Shown: positions 62,583-64,000 of the stretch, piece after piece | How positions within the stretch are numbered: position 1 is the stretch's first letter | How the letters are laid out: each line of letters begins with the position of its first letter | Assembly: GCF_022352055.1 (NCBI RefSeq) | Contig: NZ_JAKRWM010000028.1 | Coordinates: forward strand, 1-64,000 | From: Cohnella mopanensis | GTDB lineage: Bacteria > Bacillota > Bacilli > Paenibacillales > Paenibacillaceae | Reading direction: 5' to 3' | Length of the DNA: 64,000 nt | The notes under the pieces: model-generated | What the model saw: the letters and a program-made list of their open reading frames with translations, nothing else | Databases searched by the model: none | What the model was told of the DNA's origin: nothing | Made by a program: the position numbers and the translations under genes

Positions 62583-62610
62583 ACATGCGCCATTCAGGCG
62601 TGTGTTTTTA
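62583..62610 (+). terminator. intrinsic terminator ending the xylan operon
   Basis: ACATGCGCC, loop ATTCA, GGCGTGTGT followed by a T-rich tail; nine pairs including two G-T. Confidence 0.8.
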
Positions 62611-62793
62611 TTTATCCGGAACTAGAGTGTAGTCCTATACTTTTGGAAGAAAAGACTATACTTTCTGTAATGCATGGGATATCTATTTATTTTTACAATA
62701 GGAGATATAAGAGTCACCTACCCAACGATTACTCGATTCGTGAATCTTGATCTTATTTGCCGAAAACCGGAAATGGATAAAGGGGGTATTGGG

Positions 62794-63210
62794 ATGAGGG
62801 ACAGGAACGGGGATACAGTTGCAACGAATGCTTACCCCCCGGCCAAGGTCCAGGTTCAAGTTAGCGAGATGGAAAGTCATTCGCTCGTGGAAGAGGCTAA
62901 AGAGCTTCTGCAGAAGAAATGCGGGCAAGGCGTTTGTTTGAAGACGATTGCCAAACAGTTATTTGTAAACCCGGCTTACTTGGGGAAATTGTTCAAAAAT
63001 TACGAGTCGATCTCCTTCAACGATTATTTGGTTCAGGTGCGGATGGAGAAAGCCGAGGCATTATTAATCGAAACTGACCTTAGAATATATGAAATCGCCC
63101 ATGAGGTCGGTTACCGGCAATTGGACTGGTTTTACAAGAATTTCAAAGAATATATCGGCTATAGCGCGAAGGAATATAGAAGCATCAACGCGAAATCCGT
63201 TAAACCTTGA
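62794..63210 (+). CDS. small AraC-type HTH protein without a sensor domain
   Basis: 138 residues from ATG 62794, seven bases after AAAGGGGG; the frame is open for 120 bp upstream, but this start has the only good binding site. After about 35 variable residues the protein consists almost entirely of an AraC DNA-binding domain (LKTIAKQLFVNPAYLGKLFKNY, then IYEIAHEVGYRQLDWFYKNFKEY, quoted in part). It most resembles the C-terminal domain of YesN regulators. It lacks a receiver or cupin, so it may act constitutively, with a partner, or compete for sites of the nearby regulators. It has its own strong terminator. Confidence 0.8.
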   Translation: MRDRNGDTVATNAYPPAKVQVQVSEMESHSLVEEAKELLQKKCGQGVCLKTIAKQLFVNPAYLGKLFKNYESISFNDYLVQVRMEKAEALLIETDLRIYEIAHEVGYRQLDWFYKNFKEYIGYSAKEYRSINAKSVKP

Positions 63211-63256
63211 AGAAGCTGACTCAAAAGTGAAATCTTTTGAGTCAGCTTCTTTTTGT
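63211..63256 (+). terminator. intrinsic terminator between HTH gene and SLH gene
   Basis: AGAAGCTGACTCAAAAG and CTTTTGAGTCAGCTTCT, a 17-bp perfect stem with a 6-nt loop and a T tract. The A-rich left side means it can also serve the convergent SLH gene. Confidence 0.92.
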
Positions 63257-63283
63257 TAATCGATTATGCTATTCAGGGGATGA

Positions 63284-64000
63284 TTAGATTTGGATAAGCA
63301 GTTGATACAGAATTTCGGCTGCTTGTGCGCGATTGGCTGTAGCTTTCGGAGCAAAGCTGTTGTCGGCCAACCCTTTAATGATGCCGGCTTGCTGCATGGC
63401 GGATACTGCTTCTTGCGCGTAGTCGGCAATGGCTTTAGCATCCGGGAAAGCTGTTGCTTCTTTAGTAGGCTGTAATGTCAGTTCCGCAGCAGCTAGTGCT
63501 CTGTAGGTCATGACAATCATATCCTGACGACTGATCTCTTCTTGAACCCCGAAGGATCCGTCTTTTTTCCCTTTGACGATTCCTAATTGATGAGCCGTCA
63601 TAACGGTATCGTAATACCATTCGCCTTTCTTAACATCGTTGAAAGGATTACTTCCATCCTTAGCACGAAGATCAAGCGTTCTGACAAGCATCTGCACGAA
63701 TTCCGCTCTCGTTACTTTTTTCTTCGGAGCGAAGGAGTCAGCCGATACGCCCTTGACGATATCGCGGGCGGCCAGCGCGGAAATGCTAATCTTAGCCGAT
63801 GCTGTCTGATTTAGATCGTTGAATTTCACCTGAACCATTACGGCTGCGTATTTGCTGAAGTGCTTGGCTTTGAATTCAACCGCGCCCTTAGCAGGATTAT
63901 AATGCGCGTTCTTGATGATCTCGAGGCTGCCGTTATCCGAAATATAGTAGATTACGACTTGTCCCGGATTCTCGCCCGGTTTCAGGGTGTAGGGAATGGA
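63284..64000 (-). CDS. SLH-domain surface protein, C-terminal part (gene runs off the window)
   Basis: 239 codons are visible and the frame stays open to the window edge, so the start lies beyond 64000; the ATG at 63838 is internal. The N-terminal 60 residues seen (IPYTLKPGENPGQVVIYYIS and following beta-rich sequence) look like the end of an extracellular Ig-like or unknown domain. The last 170 residues hold three SLH repeats with typical segments DIVKGVSADSFAPKKKVTRA, GIVKGKKDGSFGVQEEISRQ and GIIKGLADNSFAPKATANRA. SLH triplets attach proteins to pyruvylated cell-wall polymer. In this genus they often anchor large glycoside hydrolases, but the attached catalytic part, if any, is outside the window. 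Confidence 0.93.
   Translation of the reverse strand, partial: SIPYTLKPGENPGQVVIYYISDNGSLEIIKNAHYNPAKGAVEFKAKHFSKYAAVMVQVKFNDLNQTASAKISISALAARDIVKGVSADSFAPKKKVTRAEFVQMLVRTLDLRAKDGSNPFNDVKKGEWYYDTVMTAHQLGIVKGKKDGSFGVQEEISRQDMIVMTYRALAAAELTLQPTKEATAFPDAKAIADYAQEAVSAMQQAGIIKGLADNSFAPKATANRAQAAEILYQLLIQI

Overview
The window reads as a plant-biomass-degrading member of the Paenibacillaceae (Paenibacillus/Cohnella type). The signs are strong AGGAGG-type ribosome binding sites with frequent GTG/TTG starts, several YesM/YesN-type sensor kinase/AraC response-regulator pairs each beside a carbohydrate ABC transporter, an LplA/LplB/YtcP-type aldouronate transporter followed by intracellular xylanolytic enzymes, an SLH-domain protein, and cre-like and Fur-box sequences of the Bacillus type. 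No species call is possible from sequence reading alone.

Layout. 1-1045: a 7-bp satellite, a 51-bp tandem repeat array and a tRNA-Glu/Lys/Leu operon. 1001-4291: a small probable island bracketed by a 61-bp duplication of the tRNA-Leu 3' end, holding a decayed Rpn-type nuclease gene, a MarR/DHA2 efflux pair and a scar of fused gene fragments. 4.5-9.9 kb: a chemoreceptor, a MATE exporter, a Fur-controlled flavodoxin and a DHA1 exporter. 10.0-12.1 kb: GH67 alpha-glucuronidase. 12.1-15.8 kb (minus): DUF2294, an FdhF/YdeP-like molybdopterin oxidoreductase and FdhD. 16.0-33.6 kb: an AraC regulator, a kinase/regulator pair, a CUT2 sugar ABC transporter with mutarotase, then a run resembling the rhizobial rhizopine (moc) catabolic genes: Gfo/Idh/MocA dehydrogenase, MocC/IolE-like isomerase, MocD-like diiron oxygenase, MocE-like Rieske ferredoxin, MocF-like reductase, aldo/keto reductase and creatininase-family hydrolase. 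33.6-34.9 kb: a large array of 51/52-bp hairpin repeats. 34.9-42.1 kb: a kinase/regulator pair divergent from a CUT1 transporter with a Gfo/Idh/MocA enzyme. 42.1-45.3 kb: an AraC regulator divergent from GH52 beta-xylosidase. 45.5-51.4 kb: a kinase/regulator pair with a second CUT1 transporter. 51.6-62.5 kb: a regulator/kinase pair and the aldouronate-utilisation operon (binding protein, two permeases, GH10, GH8, CE4 deacetylase, Nif3-like protein). 62.8-64.0 kb: a small AraC-type HTH protein and the C-terminal part of an SLH protein.

How the parts fit. Methylglucuronoxylan fragments imported by the 55-59 kb system would be cut in the cytoplasm by GH10 and GH8, cleared of (methyl)glucuronate by GH67 and reduced to xylose by GH52. 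GH67 and GH52 lie 33 kb apart but share a 44-bp upstream element, which suggests one regulon, perhaps under the AraC protein encoded next to GH52. The 20.7-33.6 kb block looks like a self-contained route for importing a small polyol or sugar and oxidatively removing a substituent, by analogy with MocDEF an O-methyl group. It is the best candidate in the window for a poorly described system.
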